Positions 17,910 through 26,046 of a stretch of DNA of 64,000 bases are shown here, one piece after another (position 1 is the first letter of the stretch; every line of letters begins with the position of its first letter). The notes under the pieces are model-generated. The model saw only the letters and a list, made by a program, of their open reading frames with translations, ran no database searches and was not told the origin of the DNA. Location of the stretch: contig NZ_SMLL01000008.1 in the NCBI RefSeq assembly GCF_004681965.1, positions 1 to 64,000 of the forward strand, read 5' to 3'. The translations under genes and the position numbers were made by a program. Source of the DNA: Ramlibacter rhizophilus. GTDB taxonomy: Bacteria; Pseudomonadota; Gammaproteobacteria; Burkholderiales; Burkholderiaceae_C.

Positions 17910-18548
17910 ATGCCTATGAACGAACAACGAAGCGCCCGGCCCGCCCGCCATTCAGGCCTCAGCACACGAGCCCTCCCCCCTGGTCCCCTGCGCGGCGGTG
18001 CTGAGTTCCTCCGGGGCTTCGTTCGCAACCCGGCGCAGGTCGGCTCGGTGGTGCCGAGTTCCCCCCGGCTGGAGCAGCGGCTGGTGCGCAACGGCTGCAT
18101 CGCGCAGGCCAAGTGCGTGGTCGAGCTGGGGCCGGGCACGGGCGGCACCACCGATGCCATCCTGCAGGCCTTGCCGCCGGCTGCGCGGCTGATGGCCATC
18201 GAGCTGGACCCGCACTTCCACGATCACCTGCGCCGCACGCTGCACGACTCGCGCCTGCTGCTGGAGCATGCGAGCGCCGAGCGCATCGCCGAGCTGCTGA
18301 GCGCGCGGCGGCTGGCGCCGCCGGACACCATCATCTCCGGCATCCCGTTCTCGACCATGCCCGCCGAGGTGTCCGACCGCATCGCGTCGCTGGTGGCCCA
18401 GGTGCTGCGCCCGGGCGGCCGCTTCGTGGCCTACCAGGTGCGGGCGCACGTGGCCGGCTTCATGACGCCTTACCTGGGCGAGCCGGTGCGTGAGTGGGAG
18501 CTCTTGAACGTTCCGCCGGTGCGGGTGTTCACGTGGGTCAAGGCTTGA
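17910..18548 (+). CDS. Class I SAM-dependent methyltransferase, phospholipid N-methyltransferase-like
   Basis: 212-aa protein. The SAM-binding motif I is VVELGPGTGGTTDAIL. The N-terminus has the family phrase FLRGFVRNPAQVGSVVPSSPRLE. Further features are AIELDPHFHDHL, the active-site-like ISGIPFSTMP and a C-terminal LNVPPVRVFTWVK. These match the PmtA-type family that methylates phosphatidylethanolamine, though many relatives are only called rRNA adenine/phospholipid methyltransferases. The start is ATG at 17910 or, two codons on, 17916. A REP-like element follows the stop. Confidence 0.78.
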   Translation: MPMNEQRSARPARHSGLSTRALPPGPLRGGAEFLRGFVRNPAQVGSVVPSSPRLEQRLVRNGCIAQAKCVVELGPGTGGTTDAILQALPPAARLMAIELDPHFHDHLRRTLHDSRLLLEHASAERIAELLSARRLAPPDTIISGIPFSTMPAEVSDRIASLVAQVLRPGGRFVAYQVRAHVAGFMTPYLGEPVREWELLNVPPVRVFTWVKA

Positions 18549-18572
18549 AGCTGCGTCACTCCGTCTGAGACA

Positions 18573-18670
18573 CCTTCCCCCTCTGGGGGAAGGCTGGGAT
18601 GGGGGCTTGCGGAAAGCAGCGTGTCCGGCGTACGTGGCCCCCACCCTGCCCTCCCCCAGAGGGTGAGGGT
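18573..18670. repeat. REP/BIME-like inverted-repeat element, intergenic
   Basis: Left arm from 18573 has the hairpin CCTTCCCCC-TCT-GGGGGAAGG then CTGGGATGGGGGC. The inverted right arm (18636-18670) begins GGCCCCCACCC and contains CTCCCCCAGAGGGTGAG. The core between arms is about 29 bp. The element lies between the methyltransferase stop and the convergent aminotransferase stop, where its hairpins could also end transcription. Confidence 0.85.
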
Positions 18671-18691
18671 TCAGAAGCTCCTCGCCGAAGC

Positions 18692-19891
18692 TCACGCAAG
18701 CGCGCGCGCCAGCCGCTTCACGCCTTCCTCGATCTGCTCCAGTCCCGCCGTCGCGAAGCTCAGTCGCAGCGCCGAAGTGTCGGGCTCGGTGGCGAAGAAG
18801 GGGGCGCCCGGCACGAAGGCCACGCCCTCGCCGATGGCGCGCCGTGCCAGCTCGCTCGCGTCCGCGAGCTTGCCGCCGGCCCCGGTGAGGCGCGCCCAGA
18901 AGAAGAGCCCGCCCTGCGGCTGCGTGAACGCGATCGCGTCGCCCAGCTCGCGTCGCAGCGCCTCGCCCATGGTGCGGGCGCGCTGGCCATAGATCTCCCG
19001 CACGTGCGCGAGCGTGGCGGGCATGCGGCCTGCCTTCAGGTACTGCGCGGCGGTGGCCTGGGCGAAGGTGCTGGTGTGGGCGTCGCTGAACTGCTTGCAC
19101 ATGGTGGCCCGTGCGAGCAGTTCGGACGGTGCGGCGAGCCAGCCCACGCGCAGGCCAGGGCTCAGCACCTTGCTCAGGCTGCCGCAGTAGGCGATCCAGT
19201 CGCGGCTGCCGGGCACGCTTTCCGAAAGCGCCAGCAGGCTGGGCGGCGGCGCGGCGTCGAAGTACAGGTCGCCGTAGGGGTCGTCCTCCACCACCAGGAC
19301 CTGGTGACGCACCGCCAGCTCCAGCACCCGGCGGCGGCGCTCCAGGCCGAGCAAGGCACCGCTGGGGTTGCCGAAGGTGGGAATGAGGTAGATGAACTTC
19401 GGCCGGTGCTGGACGATGAGTTCCTCCAGCCGGTCCACCCGCACGCCCTCGCCGTCGATGGGCGCGCTGATCACCTCGGCGCCATAGAGGCGGAAGCACT
19501 GGATGGTGGCCAGGAAGGTGGGGCCTTCCACGATGACCTTGTCGCCCGGGTCCACCAGGGTCTTGCCCAGGAGGTCCAGCGCCTGCTGGCTGCCGGTGGT
19601 GACGATGAGGCCGCTGGGGTCGATGCGTTCGACGCCCTTGGCGCGCAGGAAGGCGGCCAGTTCCGCGCGCAGCGGGTCGTAGCCCTCGGTGGCGCCGTAC
19701 TGCAGGGCCGCGCCGGGCTGCTCGGCCAGGGCCAGGCGGCTGGCCTCGCGCAGGCCCTCGACGTCGAACATGGCCGAATCCGGAAAGCCCCCAGCGAAGC
19801 TGATGATGCCGGGCTTGCCCAGGAGCTTGAACAGCTCGCGGATGGCGGAGGTTTCGACCTTGTCGAGGCGGGCGGCGAAATTCAGGGGCAT
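18692..19891 (-). CDS. PLP-dependent aminotransferase (2-aminoadipate/LysN type)
   Basis: 399-aa fold-type I aminotransferase of the MocR-like/LysN group, probably using 2-oxoglutarate and amino acids such as 2-aminoadipate, leucine or aromatics. Features: SFAGGFPDSAMFD at the substrate-entry loop, TTGSQQALDLLGKTL, VEDDPYGDLYFD with the PLP-ring Asp, and CGSLSKVLSPGLRVGW with the Schiff-base Lys. Start MPLNFAARLDKVE at 19891; an ATG 11 codons upstream (19924) is possible. A stand-alone enzyme without the MocR DNA-binding domain. Exact substrate is not assignable. Confidence 0.88.
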   Translation of the reverse strand: MPLNFAARLDKVETSAIRELFKLLGKPGIISFAGGFPDSAMFDVEGLREASRLALAEQPGAALQYGATEGYDPLRAELAAFLRAKGVERIDPSGLIVTTGSQQALDLLGKTLVDPGDKVIVEGPTFLATIQCFRLYGAEVISAPIDGEGVRVDRLEELIVQHRPKFIYLIPTFGNPSGALLGLERRRRVLELAVRHQVLVVEDDPYGDLYFDAAPPPSLLALSESVPGSRDWIAYCGSLSKVLSPGLRVGWLAAPSELLARATMCKQFSDAHTSTFAQATAAQYLKAGRMPATLAHVREIYGQRARTMGEALRRELGDAIAFTQPQGGLFFWARLTGAGGKLADASELARRAIGEGVAFVPGAPFFATEPDTSALRLSFATAGLEQIEEGVKRLARALA

Positions 19892-19962
19892 GGCGCGGTC
19901 ACGGTGCTTCGGTGAAGGCGACATTGTGACCAATGCCGCCGCGCCTCCCCGGCGCCTTCGGC

Positions 19963-20931
19963 TCAGAACGGCGCGTCGGCCAGCTCCTGCGCCGTCGGCG
20001 CCATGGCCGGTGCGGCCGCGGGCTGGCCCAGCTGCATCTCGCCGCCCAGGGCCTGCAGCAGGTCCGGAATCAAGGCCGAGAGCTCGCCCGTCGCGATGGC
20101 CGCGTCGGCGTCGAAGCCGTTGTCCTTGCCCAGGTTGTCGTCGGCGCCGAGCAGGTCGATCTTCTTCAGAAGCAGCTGCTCGGTGAGCACGAATGAGGCG
20201 CGGCCCTCCCAGGTCAGCGCCAGCTGCGTGGGCAGCTTGCCTTCCTGGATGTGCTGGCCGATCTCGTCGAGCTCCAGGGTGTGCCGTGCATAGCGCACGA
20301 CGGATTTTTCTTCGCCACTGTTCTTCAGCTCCAGGTCGCGGTCGATGGTGAAGCCGGCCGGCGCCTCCTTGGTGCTGAGCCAGTGCGCCATGGCCGCCGA
20401 AGGCGAGGTCGCGGTGGACAGCGGCGAGAGCGAGAGCACGTGCTTCAGGTCGGCCATGACGTCGCCCAGTTGCTTGAGCACCGGCTCGGCCGCGCGCGTG
20501 CTGCCCGCGCCCACCAGCAGCAGGCGGTTGACGGCGTCGATCCAGATGGTGTGCGAGGCCCGCTTGCTGAAGGCGCGCGGCAGGAAGGCATGCACGATCT
20601 GCTCCTTCAGCTCGGCCTTTTCCTTGCGGCCGGGCTTGCGGCCGTGCTCGGCCTCGATCGCCTTGCAACGGGCCTCCAGCTCGCTCCTGACCGCGCCGGC
20701 CGGTACCGCCTTGCGCTCCACGCCCAGCTTGAGGAGCCAATGGCCGGCGATGTTCTCCACCATCGCGCCATGCTCCTCGCCGCGCGGGGGCAGCCAGCCA
20801 ACCGAGAGTTCCTGCGTGGGGCCGCAGGGCTGGAAAGCCAGCCGCTGCAGCTCGGCTTCGAGCGCGGACAGCTCGGGCGGGGTCCACTCGGGAGCGATGC
20901 GGAAGGCAGTGAGGTTCTTGAACAGCGGCAT
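19963..20931 (-). CDS. rdgC: Recombination-associated protein RdgC
   Basis: 322-aa DNA-binding ring protein, nucleoid-associated, which modulates RecA activity in other bacteria. The N-terminus MPLFKNLTAFRI, followed by FQPCGPTQELSVGWLPPRG and WLLKLGVERKAVPAGAV, is diagnostic. So are KEAPAGFTIDRDLELKN and DEIGQHIQEGKLPTQLALTW. Length is slightly above the 300-aa norm because of an Ala/Pro-rich C-terminal tail. It precedes the aminotransferase on the same strand by 71 bp. Confidence 0.96.
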   Translation of the reverse strand: MPLFKNLTAFRIAPEWTPPELSALEAELQRLAFQPCGPTQELSVGWLPPRGEEHGAMVENIAGHWLLKLGVERKAVPAGAVRSELEARCKAIEAEHGRKPGRKEKAELKEQIVHAFLPRAFSKRASHTIWIDAVNRLLLVGAGSTRAAEPVLKQLGDVMADLKHVLSLSPLSTATSPSAAMAHWLSTKEAPAGFTIDRDLELKNSGEEKSVVRYARHTLELDEIGQHIQEGKLPTQLALTWEGRASFVLTEQLLLKKIDLLGADDNLGKDNGFDADAAIATGELSALIPDLLQALGGEMQLGQPAAAPAMAPTAQELADAPF

Positions 20932-21062
20932 GGGCAGGGAAAACGGATGAGGTTGTCGGCCGAAAGCCGCGAATTCTGCCTCGCATCCCGGCCGGCTCGA
21001 CAGGCGTTACAGGTCTGTTGCGACCGCCCCACCCGTGCAGCCTGCGACCGTACAGTGCAGCC

Positions 21063-22040
21063 ATGCTCTCGCCCAAACGACTCGTGCACCTGTTCACCCG
21101 GGCCGGGGCCGCCTGGAGCAACGACTACGCCTTCAGCATGGCGGCGGCGATCTCCTACTACACGGTGTTCTCCATCGCGCCCCTGCTGGTGATCGTGATT
21201 GCGGTGGCGGGCGCGCTCTTCGGGCGCGAGGCCGTGGAAGGCGAGGTGGTGCGGCAGGCCGCGGGCCTGATCGGCCAGCAGGGCGCGCAGTTCGTGCAGG
21301 GCCTGGTGGCCAGCGCCAGCAACACCGACCGCGGGCTGGTGGCGGGCAGCATCGGCCTGATCGTGCTGATCGTGGGCGCCACGACGGTCTTCGCCGAGCT
21401 GCAAAGCGCCATGGACCGCATCTGGAAGGTGCCCGAGCGCGAGAAGCCCTCGGGGATCATGGGCATCCTGCGGGCGCGGCTGCTGTCCTTCGGCCTGATC
21501 ATCGGGGTGGCTTTCCTGATGATGGTCTCGCTGCTGGTGAGCGCGGTGCTCGCCTTCATCAGCACCTGGGCCGGCGGGCTCCTGCCAGGCTGGGAGCGGG
21601 TGCTGTGGGTGCTCAATGCGCTGGTGTCGCTGGGCATCTTCACCCTGCTCTTCGCCATGATCTACAAGCTGCTGCCCTCCACGCCCATCGCCTGGCACGA
21701 CGTGGGGGTGGGCGCGCTGGTGACGGCGGTGCTGTTCGAGATCGGCAAGATCGGCATCGGCCTGTACCTGGGGCGCAGCGGCGTGACCGAGACGTTCCAG
21801 GCCGCCGGCTCGCTGGTGGTGCTGCTCGCCTGGGTGTACTACGCCGCGCTCATCTTCATCTTCGGCGCGGAGTTCACCAAGGTGTACGCCGACGACCAGG
21901 GCTCGCGTTCCTCGGTGGAGGAAAAAGCCGAGCGGGCACGCGCGACGCTGGAAGCGGCGGCGCAGGCGCATGCGGCGGAGGAGCGGGGGGCGGAGATCCG
22001 AAGGAGGAAGAGCAATCTTCCCGAAGCGCCTTCGATCTGA
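21063..22040 (+). CDS. YihY/virulence factor BrkB family membrane protein
   Basis: 325-aa inner-membrane protein (UPF0761/YihY family, historically mis-called RNase BN). About six membrane spans follow an amphipathic N-terminus (WSNDYAFSMAAAISYYTVFS is the family opening). FAELQSAMDRIWKVPER and FQAAGSLVVLLAWVYYAALIFIFGAEFTKVYA are further signatures. The C-terminal 50 residues are charged and probably coiled. The start at 21063 is preferred over in-frame codons at 21018 because the family begins just before the amphipathic helix. Function unproven. Confidence 0.88.
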   Translation: MLSPKRLVHLFTRAGAAWSNDYAFSMAAAISYYTVFSIAPLLVIVIAVAGALFGREAVEGEVVRQAAGLIGQQGAQFVQGLVASASNTDRGLVAGSIGLIVLIVGATTVFAELQSAMDRIWKVPEREKPSGIMGILRARLLSFGLIIGVAFLMMVSLLVSAVLAFISTWAGGLLPGWERVLWVLNALVSLGIFTLLFAMIYKLLPSTPIAWHDVGVGALVTAVLFEIGKIGIGLYLGRSGVTETFQAAGSLVVLLAWVYYAALIFIFGAEFTKVYADDQGSRSSVEEKAERARATLEAAAQAHAAEERGAEIRRRKSNLPEAPSI

Positions 22041-22055
22041 GCGAGTGTGCAGGCA

Positions 22056-22153
22056 CCTTCCCCCCTTGGGGGAAGGCTGGGATGGGGGCCGCGAGAAGCA
22101 GCGTGGTCGGCGTGCGTGGCCCCCACCCCGACCCTCCCCCAGGGGGGGAGGGA
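22056..22153. repeat. REP/BIME-like inverted-repeat element, intergenic
   Basis: Left arm hairpin CCTTCCCCC-CTT-GGGGGAAGG followed by CTGGGATGGGGGCC, about 30 bp of core, then the inverted right arm GGCCCCCACCCCGACCC with CTCCCCCAGGGGGGGAGGG. Core and arms resemble the copies at 18573 and 25850. It lies between convergent stops. Confidence 0.87.
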
Positions 22154-22166
22154 GCGGCTTCGGGAC

Positions 22167-22631
22167 TCAAATCCAGCGCCGCACCGAACGCAGGTAGTCC
22201 TGGTACACCGGCCCGAAGCGATCCGCAAGCGCGCGCTCCTCGGGGCGGATCTGGAAGGCGTTCATCCACAGCACGAAGACCGGCAGGCCCAGGAAGGCGA
22301 GCGGGTGCGACAGCCACACGGCCCAGGCGGCCAGCGCCAGCAGCATGCCCAGGTACATGGGGTTGCGGCTTCGCGCATAGATGCCGGTGGAGACCACCGC
22401 GCTGGAGGTGTCCGGGCGGATCGGGTTGACGGTGGTGCGCACGCGGCGGAAGGCCGCGACGCCGGCCAGCGCGATGGCGATGCCCACGAGCAGGAGCAGG
22501 GCCGCGAGCACCACGCGCGCGGGAACGGCCACCGCCATGGACGGCCAGGCGCGCGACAGGGCGAACATGGCCGCAGCGATCAGCACCACCAGCGCCGTGG
22601 GCGGCACCTTCAGTTCCAGCGCCCGCATCAT
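22167..22631 (-). CDS. Isoprenylcysteine carboxyl methyltransferase-like membrane protein
   Basis: 154-aa integral membrane protein with about four hydrophobic segments and the C-terminal SAM-binding pattern of the ICMT/phospholipid methyltransferase family: [19 protein letters not shown], then a C-terminal [18 protein letters not shown]. The substrate is probably a lipid or small hydrophobic thiol, but bacterial members are mostly uncharacterised. The ATG overlaps the parC stop (ATGA), so it is coupled to parC at the end of the topoisomerase IV operon. Confidence 0.85.
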   Translation of the reverse strand: MMRALELKVPPTALVVLIAAAMFALSRAWPSMAVAVPARVVLAALLLLVGIAIALAGVAAFRRVRTTVNPIRPDTSSAVVSTGIYARSRNPMYLGMLLALAAWAVWLSHPLAFLGLPVFVLWMNAFQIRPEERALADRFGPVYQDYLRSVRRWI

Positions 22632-24988
22632 TCGACGCGGTCCACGCGGGCGGGCTTGAAGCCCAGGTCTGCTGCCTTGCCCTTGCGGCCCCGGCCCGCC
22701 TTCGCGTTGTTGAGGGAGCGGATCTCCAGCGTCTCCTCGCGTTCCTTGCCGCCGCGCCCGATGCCGGCGATGCGCACGCTGCGGGTGTAGGCCGCGGCGC
22801 CGGCGAGGCTGTCCTTGGCTTCCAGGTCGATCAGGAGCAGCCCCCGGCCGCCATTGGCCTGCGCCTTGAGTTCGCCAATCTCGAAGGTGAGGATGCGCCC
22901 GCCCGTGGAGGCGCAGCACACGTGCGTGGCCGGCGCGTACGGGCCCGTGGCCGGCTGCCCGCCCGGCGGTGCCACGTTGGCGGGCGAGGGCCGGCACAGG
23001 GTCTCGCCGGGACCGCAGCTCACGAAGGACTTGCCGCCGCGCTGGCGCGAGAGCATGTTCTCCACGGTCGCGAGGAAGCCGTAGCCACCCGAGTTGGACA
23101 GCAGCAGCCAGGCGCCGGGTGCGCCGGCGAAGTAGTGCACGACGTGGGTGCCCGACTCCAGGTCGATGAAGCTGGTGACCGGCTGGCCGTCACCCCGCGC
23201 ACCGGGCAGCGTGGAGACCGGAATGGAGTAGATGCGCCCGTTGCTGCCGAAGGCCAGCAGCGTGTCCACGGTGCGGCATTCGAAGGTGCCGTAGAGCCCG
23301 TCGCCGGACTTGAAGGCGAAGCTGGAAGGCTCGTGGCCATGGCCCTGGCGCGCACGCAGCCAGCCCTTGCTGGAGACCACCACCGTGACCGGCTCGTCGA
23401 TCACGCGCACCTCGGCGACGGCGCGCTTGTCGGTCTGGATGAGGGTGCGCCGCGCATCGGCGAACTGCTTGGCGTCCTGCTCGATCTCCTTGACCATCAG
23501 GCGCCGCAGCGCCGCGGGGCTGCCCAGGATCTCCTCCAGGCGCTTCTGCTCCTCGCGCAGCTCGGTGAGTTCCTGCTCGATCTTGATCGCCTCCAGGCGG
23601 GCGAGCTGGCGCAGGCGGATCTCCAGGATGTCCTCGGCCTGGCGCTCGGTCAGGCGGAAGCGGTCTATCAGCGCCTGCTTGGGCTCGTCGCTCGCGCGGA
23701 TGATGGCGATCACCTCGTCGATGTTCAGCAGCACCAGCTGCCGCCCCTCGAGGATGTGGATGCGGTCCAGCACCTTGTCCAGGCGATGGCGCGAGCGCCG
23801 CTCCACCGTGCGCTGGCGGAACTCGATCCACTCCGTGAGCATCTGCCGCAGGGACTTCTGCGTCGGCCGCCCGTCGAGGCCCACCATGGTGAGGTTGATG
23901 GGCGCCGAGGTCTCCAGGCTGGTGTGCGCCAGCAGCGTGGTGGTGAGCTCGGCCTGGGAGATCCGGCTGGTCTTGGGCTCGAACACGATGCGCACGGCCG
24001 CGTCCTTGCTGGACTCGTCGCGCACCGCGTCCAGCACCGCGAGCACCGCCTGCTTGAGCTGCAACTGGTCCTGCGTGAGCGCCTTCTTGCCCGCCTTGAC
24101 CTTGGGGTTGGTGAGTTCCTCGATCTCCTCCAGCACGCGCTGCGCGCTCACGCCCGGTGGCAGCTCATTGACCACCAGCTGCCACTGCCCGCGCGCGAGC
24201 TCCTCGATCTTCCAGCGCGCGCGCACCTTGAGCGAGCCGCGCCCGGTTCGGTAGGCCTCGGCGATGTCCGACGCCGCGCTGATGATCTGGCCGCCGCCGG
24301 GGTAGTCGGGCCCGGGCAGGATCTGCGCGAGTTCCTCGTCGCCGAGCTTGGGGTCCTTGATGAGGGCGACGCAGGCGTCGGCCACCTCGCGCAGGTTGTG
24401 GCTGGGGATCTCGGTGGCCAGGCCGACGGCAATGCCGCTGGCGCCATTGAGCAGGGCGAAAGGCAGGCGTGCCGGCAGCTGCACCGGCTCCTGCGTGCTG
24501 CCGTCGTAGTTGGGGACGAAATCGACCGTGCCTTCGTCGATCTCGTCGAGCAGCAGGCGCGTGATGCGCGCCAGGCGCGCCTCGGTGTAGCGCATGGCGG
24601 CCGCGCCGTCGCCGTCGCGGCTGCCGAAGTTGCCCTGGCCGTCGATGAGCGGGTAGCGCTGCGCGAAGTCCTGCGCCATGCGCACCAGCGCGTCGTAGGC
24701 AGCCTGGTCGCCGTGCGGGTGGAAGCGGCCCAGCACGTCTCCCACCACGCGGGCGCTCTTGACCGGCTTGGCGCCGGCCGCGCCGGTGTAGCCCAGGCCC
24801 ATGCGGGCCATGGAGTAGAGGATGCGCCGCTGCACCGGCTTCTGCCCGTCGGCCACGTCGGGCAGCGCGCGGCCCTTGACCACGCTGAGCGCGTATTCCA
24901 GGTAGGCCTGCTGGGCATAGGTGCCCAGGTCGAGCTGGGTCTCGTCGCCGCCGTCGGCCGGGGCGATGGTGAAAAGGTCGTCGTCCAT
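22628..24988 (-). CDS. parC: DNA topoisomerase IV subunit A
   Basis: 786-aa cleavage-reunion subunit that decatenates daughter chromosomes with ParE. The breakage-reunion domain has the quinolone-pocket segment [20 protein letters not shown] and the catalytic Tyr in [10 protein letters not shown]. The C-terminal domain has degenerate beta-pinwheel blades ([24 protein letters not shown]). At the position equivalent to E. coli ParC Ser80 there is Gln, and Glu84 is Asp. The gene starts 2 bp after the lytic transglycosylase stop and is followed by the ICMT-like gene with a 4-bp overlap. Confidence 0.95.
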   Translation of the reverse strand: MDDDLFTIAPADGGDETQLDLGTYAQQAYLEYALSVVKGRALPDVADGQKPVQRRILYSMARMGLGYTGAAGAKPVKSARVVGDVLGRFHPHGDQAAYDALVRMAQDFAQRYPLIDGQGNFGSRDGDGAAAMRYTEARLARITRLLLDEIDEGTVDFVPNYDGSTQEPVQLPARLPFALLNGASGIAVGLATEIPSHNLREVADACVALIKDPKLGDEELAQILPGPDYPGGGQIISAASDIAEAYRTGRGSLKVRARWKIEELARGQWQLVVNELPPGVSAQRVLEEIEELTNPKVKAGKKALTQDQLQLKQAVLAVLDAVRDESSKDAAVRIVFEPKTSRISQAELTTTLLAHTSLETSAPINLTMVGLDGRPTQKSLRQMLTEWIEFRQRTVERRSRHRLDKVLDRIHILEGRQLVLLNIDEVIAIIRASDEPKQALIDRFRLTERQAEDILEIRLRQLARLEAIKIEQELTELREEQKRLEEILGSPAALRRLMVKEIEQDAKQFADARRTLIQTDKRAVAEVRVIDEPVTVVVSSKGWLRARQGHGHEPSSFAFKSGDGLYGTFECRTVDTLLAFGSNGRIYSIPVSTLPGARGDGQPVTSFIDLESGTHVVHYFAGAPGAWLLLSNSGGYGFLATVENMLSRQRGGKSFVSCGPGETLCRPSPANVAPPGGQPATGPYAPATHVCCASTGGRILTFEIGELKAQANGGRGLLLIDLEAKDSLAGAAAYTRSVRIAGIGRGGKEREETLEIRSLNNAKAGRGRKGKAADLGFKPARVDRVE

Positions 24989-24990
24989 CC

Positions 24991-26046
24991 TCAGTCGCTG
25001 TAGTTCTGGTAGGGCGGCAGGGCCGCCAGGGAGGCCGGCATGTTGCCGCGCCCGATGGCGCCGCCGCGTGCCGGCTCGGGCACGGGGCCGGGCAGGACCA
25101 TGCGCACGCGCCGCGCGCCTTGCGCCGCCGCCTGCAGGGCCGGCGGCTTCAGGGCCTCGTAGATGCGCAGCACGGACTTCACGTACTGCTGCGTCTCGCG
25201 GAAGTCGGGGATGCGGTTGCCGGCGCCCTGCACCGCGCCCTCGCCCGCGTTGTAGGCGGCCAGGGCCAGGTCCAGGCGGTCGGGAAACAGGTCGATCAGG
25301 TGGCGCAGGTAGCGCGCGCCGATGCGGATGTTGGTGCGCGGGTCCGTGAGGCGCTGCGGCAGGTCCTGGCCCGCGGCGGCGCGCAGGCCCCAGCGCTCGG
25401 CGGTGGCCGGCATCACCTGCATCAGGCCCACGGCGCCCTTGGGCGAGACGGCGCGGGCGTCGAAGCCGGATTCGGCGGTGATCACGGCCTTGAGCAGCTC
25501 GTAGTCGATGCGCTGCGCGCTCGCCGCTTCGCGCAGGTGCGGTCGCACGGCCTTGTAGCCGGGGGAGATGTCGAAGAAGGCGAGCAGGCGCTGGGTGCCG
25601 TCATCGGGCCGCGCCGCTTCGAGGCGCGTGGGTTCAGGGTCCGCAGCCTCCGGCGTGCGGGTGTCGAATCGGCCGCCGCCGCGCAGGAAGAGCTCGTAGC
25701 GGGCATCGCGCTTCTCGGTCGCGACGTGCGCGACGCCGTGGTCGTCCACGTAGCCCCACAAGTCCGCGCGTGCGCCGAAGCTGGCGAGCGCGAGGCCGCA
25801 GGCGAGAAGGACGGCGGCGCCCCTGCGATGCGCGGGGGCCGGATTTCCTCCTTCCCCCTCTGGGGGAAGGCCGGGATGGGGGCTGCGCGAGAAGCGGCGC
25901 GGTCGGCACGCGGGCCCCCACCCCAGCCCTCCCCCAGGGGGGGAGGGGGTTGGCCCCCGCCCCAGCCCTCCCCCAAGGGGGGAGGGGGTTCGCCCCCACC
26001 CCAGCCCTCCCCCAAGGGGGGAGGGGGGCGAACCGCCCTCAGACAT
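24991..26046 (-). CDS. Lytic transglycosylase (SLT domain) with repeat-encoded N-terminus
   Basis: Periplasmic murein lytic transglycosylase. The catalytic Glu is in [21 protein letters not shown], followed by [11 protein letters not shown] and [18 protein letters not shown]4124-like [17 protein letters not shown] segment follows the signal peptide. From the ATG at 26046, which overlaps the parE stop (ATGTCTGA), the product is 351 aa. Residues 4-70 are then encoded almost wholly by G+C-rich repeats (13-residue unit [17 protein letters not shown], three times), and the signal peptide (core about residues 77-92, end GARA) becomes internal. Downstream of the repeats no ATG, GTG or TTG precedes the signal core in frame, so the true start is uncertain. 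The gene sits between parE and parC in one operon. Confidence 0.8.
   Translation of the reverse strand: MSEGGSPPSPLGGGLGWGRTPSPLGGGLGRGPTPSPPGGGLGWGPACRPRRFSRSPHPGLPPEGEGGNPAPAHRRGAAVLLACGLALASFGARADLWGYVDDHGVAHVATEKRDARYELFLRGGGRFDTRTPEAADPEPTRLEAARPDDGTQRLLAFFDISPGYKAVRPHLREAASAQRIDYELLKAVITAESGFDARAVSPKGAVGLMQVMPATAERWGLRAAAGQDLPQRLTDPRTNIRIGARYLRHLIDLFPDRLDLALAAYNAGEGAVQGAGNRIPDFRETQQYVKSVLRIYEALKPPALQAAAQGARRVRMVLPGPVPEPARGGAIGRGNMPASLAALPPYQNYSD
25850..26031. repeat. REP/BIME-like element with a three-unit 39-bp direct array
   Basis: Left arm (25850-25883) is the hairpin CCTTCCCCC-TCT-GGGGGAAGG plus CCGGGATGGGGGC. After a roughly 30-bp core come three direct copies of the opposite arm at 25914, 25953 and 25992, exact period 39 bp. 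Each unit holds GCCCCC(A/G)CCCC, AGCCCTCCCCC and GGGGGGAGGGGG. Because 39 is a multiple of three the array adds 13-residue units to the overlapping transglycosylase frame. Confidence 0.92.

Noticed and set aside
25914..26030. CRISPR-like array of three direct repeats
   Set aside because: Units are contiguous with no unique spacers, are G+C-rich hairpins, and no cas genes are near.
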